A stretch of DNA of 12,296 nt from an uncultured Collinsella sp. (GTDB lineage Bacteria; Actinomycetota; Coriobacteriia; Coriobacteriales; Coriobacteriaceae). A model generated the notes under the pieces. The model was not told the DNA's origin. It saw only the letters and a program-made list of their open reading frames with translations, and did not search any database. Shown here one piece after another: positions 12,094 to 12,296 of this stretch (position 1 is the stretch's first letter; each line of letters starts with the position of its first letter). Position numbers and translations under genes: made by a program. The stretch spans positions 1 through 12,296 of the forward strand of contig USMH01000015.1 in NCBI GenBank assembly GCA_900555745.1, given 5' to 3'.

Positions 12094-12296
12094 GTCGCTA
12101 CGACGTTGTTTCATTCAGACATTTCGACCCAAATTGAAGTCAATATAACTCCAGGTCATTTGATGTTTTCATAGATTTACGAAAGAAAAGTACGCGGAAT
12201 AATTCGACCCAAATTCGACCCACAACGAGCTTGAAAGCGGTCAGGCGGAGCATTACTGTTGGGGTGTGACCCCACGCAGGGCCCACCACCAAGGGT
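12094..12296. mobile_element. Left edge of a tRNA-fMet-integrated element (continues past window)
   Basis: Immediately after the tRNA half the sequence becomes AT-richer and unrelated to tRNA. It holds three direct copies of TTCGACCCA: 12123-12131, 12203-12211 and 12214-12222. The first two extend to TTCGACCCAAATT. Short repeats beside an att site are the usual form of integrase arm sites. No integrase gene is visible in the 200 bases present, and no frame is recognisable. The element type (prophage, ICE or island) cannot be told. Confidence 0.5.
12123..12222. repeat. Three TTCGACCCA direct repeats beside the att half
   Basis: TTCGACCCAAATT at 12123-12135 and 12203-12215, and TTCGACCCA at 12214-12222; the last two overlap by two bases. 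All are in the same orientation, within 130 bases of the tRNA break. They are candidate arm-type sites for a tyrosine integrase or excisionase. They could instead be part of the coding end of an integrase gene outside the window. Confidence 0.6.

Noticed and set aside
1..12296. CRISPR array, insertion sequence or transposase
   Set aside because: No regularly spaced repeats of CRISPR form and no transposase-like frame or terminal inverted repeats were seen.

Overview
The window looks like chromosomal DNA of a GC-rich gut actinobacterium of the class Coriobacteriia. Collinsella or a close relative fits best. The reasons are the strong G/C preference at third codon positions, the gene content (anaerobic FMN/Fe-S ene-reductase, FeoB-associated protein, GntP permease, sugar-acid genes), purine-rich Shine-Dalgarno sites and a non-AUG start. 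The genus is an inference; no ribosomal marker is present.

Left part (1-2353, plus strand): a small Cys-rich membrane protein of the FeoB-associated type, then a 649-residue NADH:flavin oxidoreductase of the 2,4-dienoyl-CoA reductase/enoate reductase type. A strong bidirectional hairpin (2316-2353) separates it from the next block.

Middle part (2379-8306): a sugar-acid (uronate/aldonate) catabolic locus. On the minus strand are an RpiB/LacA/LacB-like isomerase, an SDR dehydrogenase of the gluconate 5-dehydrogenase/KDG dehydrogenase type, and a GntR/FCD regulator. Divergent on the plus strand are a GntP permease and an IlvD/Edd-family sugar-acid dehydratase. The isomerase plus SDR pair recalls the DhuI/DhuD pair that takes unsaturated uronates to 2-keto-3-deoxygluconate (KDG). 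The permease plus dehydratase pair could make KDG from an imported aldonate. KDG kinase and KDPG aldolase are not in the window. The regulator-permease intergenic region holds four copies of CATCAGA, one inside a perfect 19-bp palindrome, and a 16-bp inverted repeat around a -10 box. Related ATCAGG words lie upstream of the other three catabolic genes, so one local regulon is likely.

Right part (8355-11788): a Cys-less ArsC/Spx-fold protein (minus strand) after a strong hairpin. A 520-bp gap follows, with a good promoter and a possible leader peptide/attenuator. Then come a 14-TM drug-efflux-type MFS transporter, a two-CBS protein three bases downstream of it, and a 102-residue MGMT-domain protein.

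Right edge (12011-12296): the 3' half of an initiator tRNA-fMet gene (minus strand) with its terminator. Homology stops exactly after the anticodon loop, and AT-richer DNA with three TTCGACCCA repeats follows. This reads as the attachment-site boundary of an integrated element that continues beyond the window.
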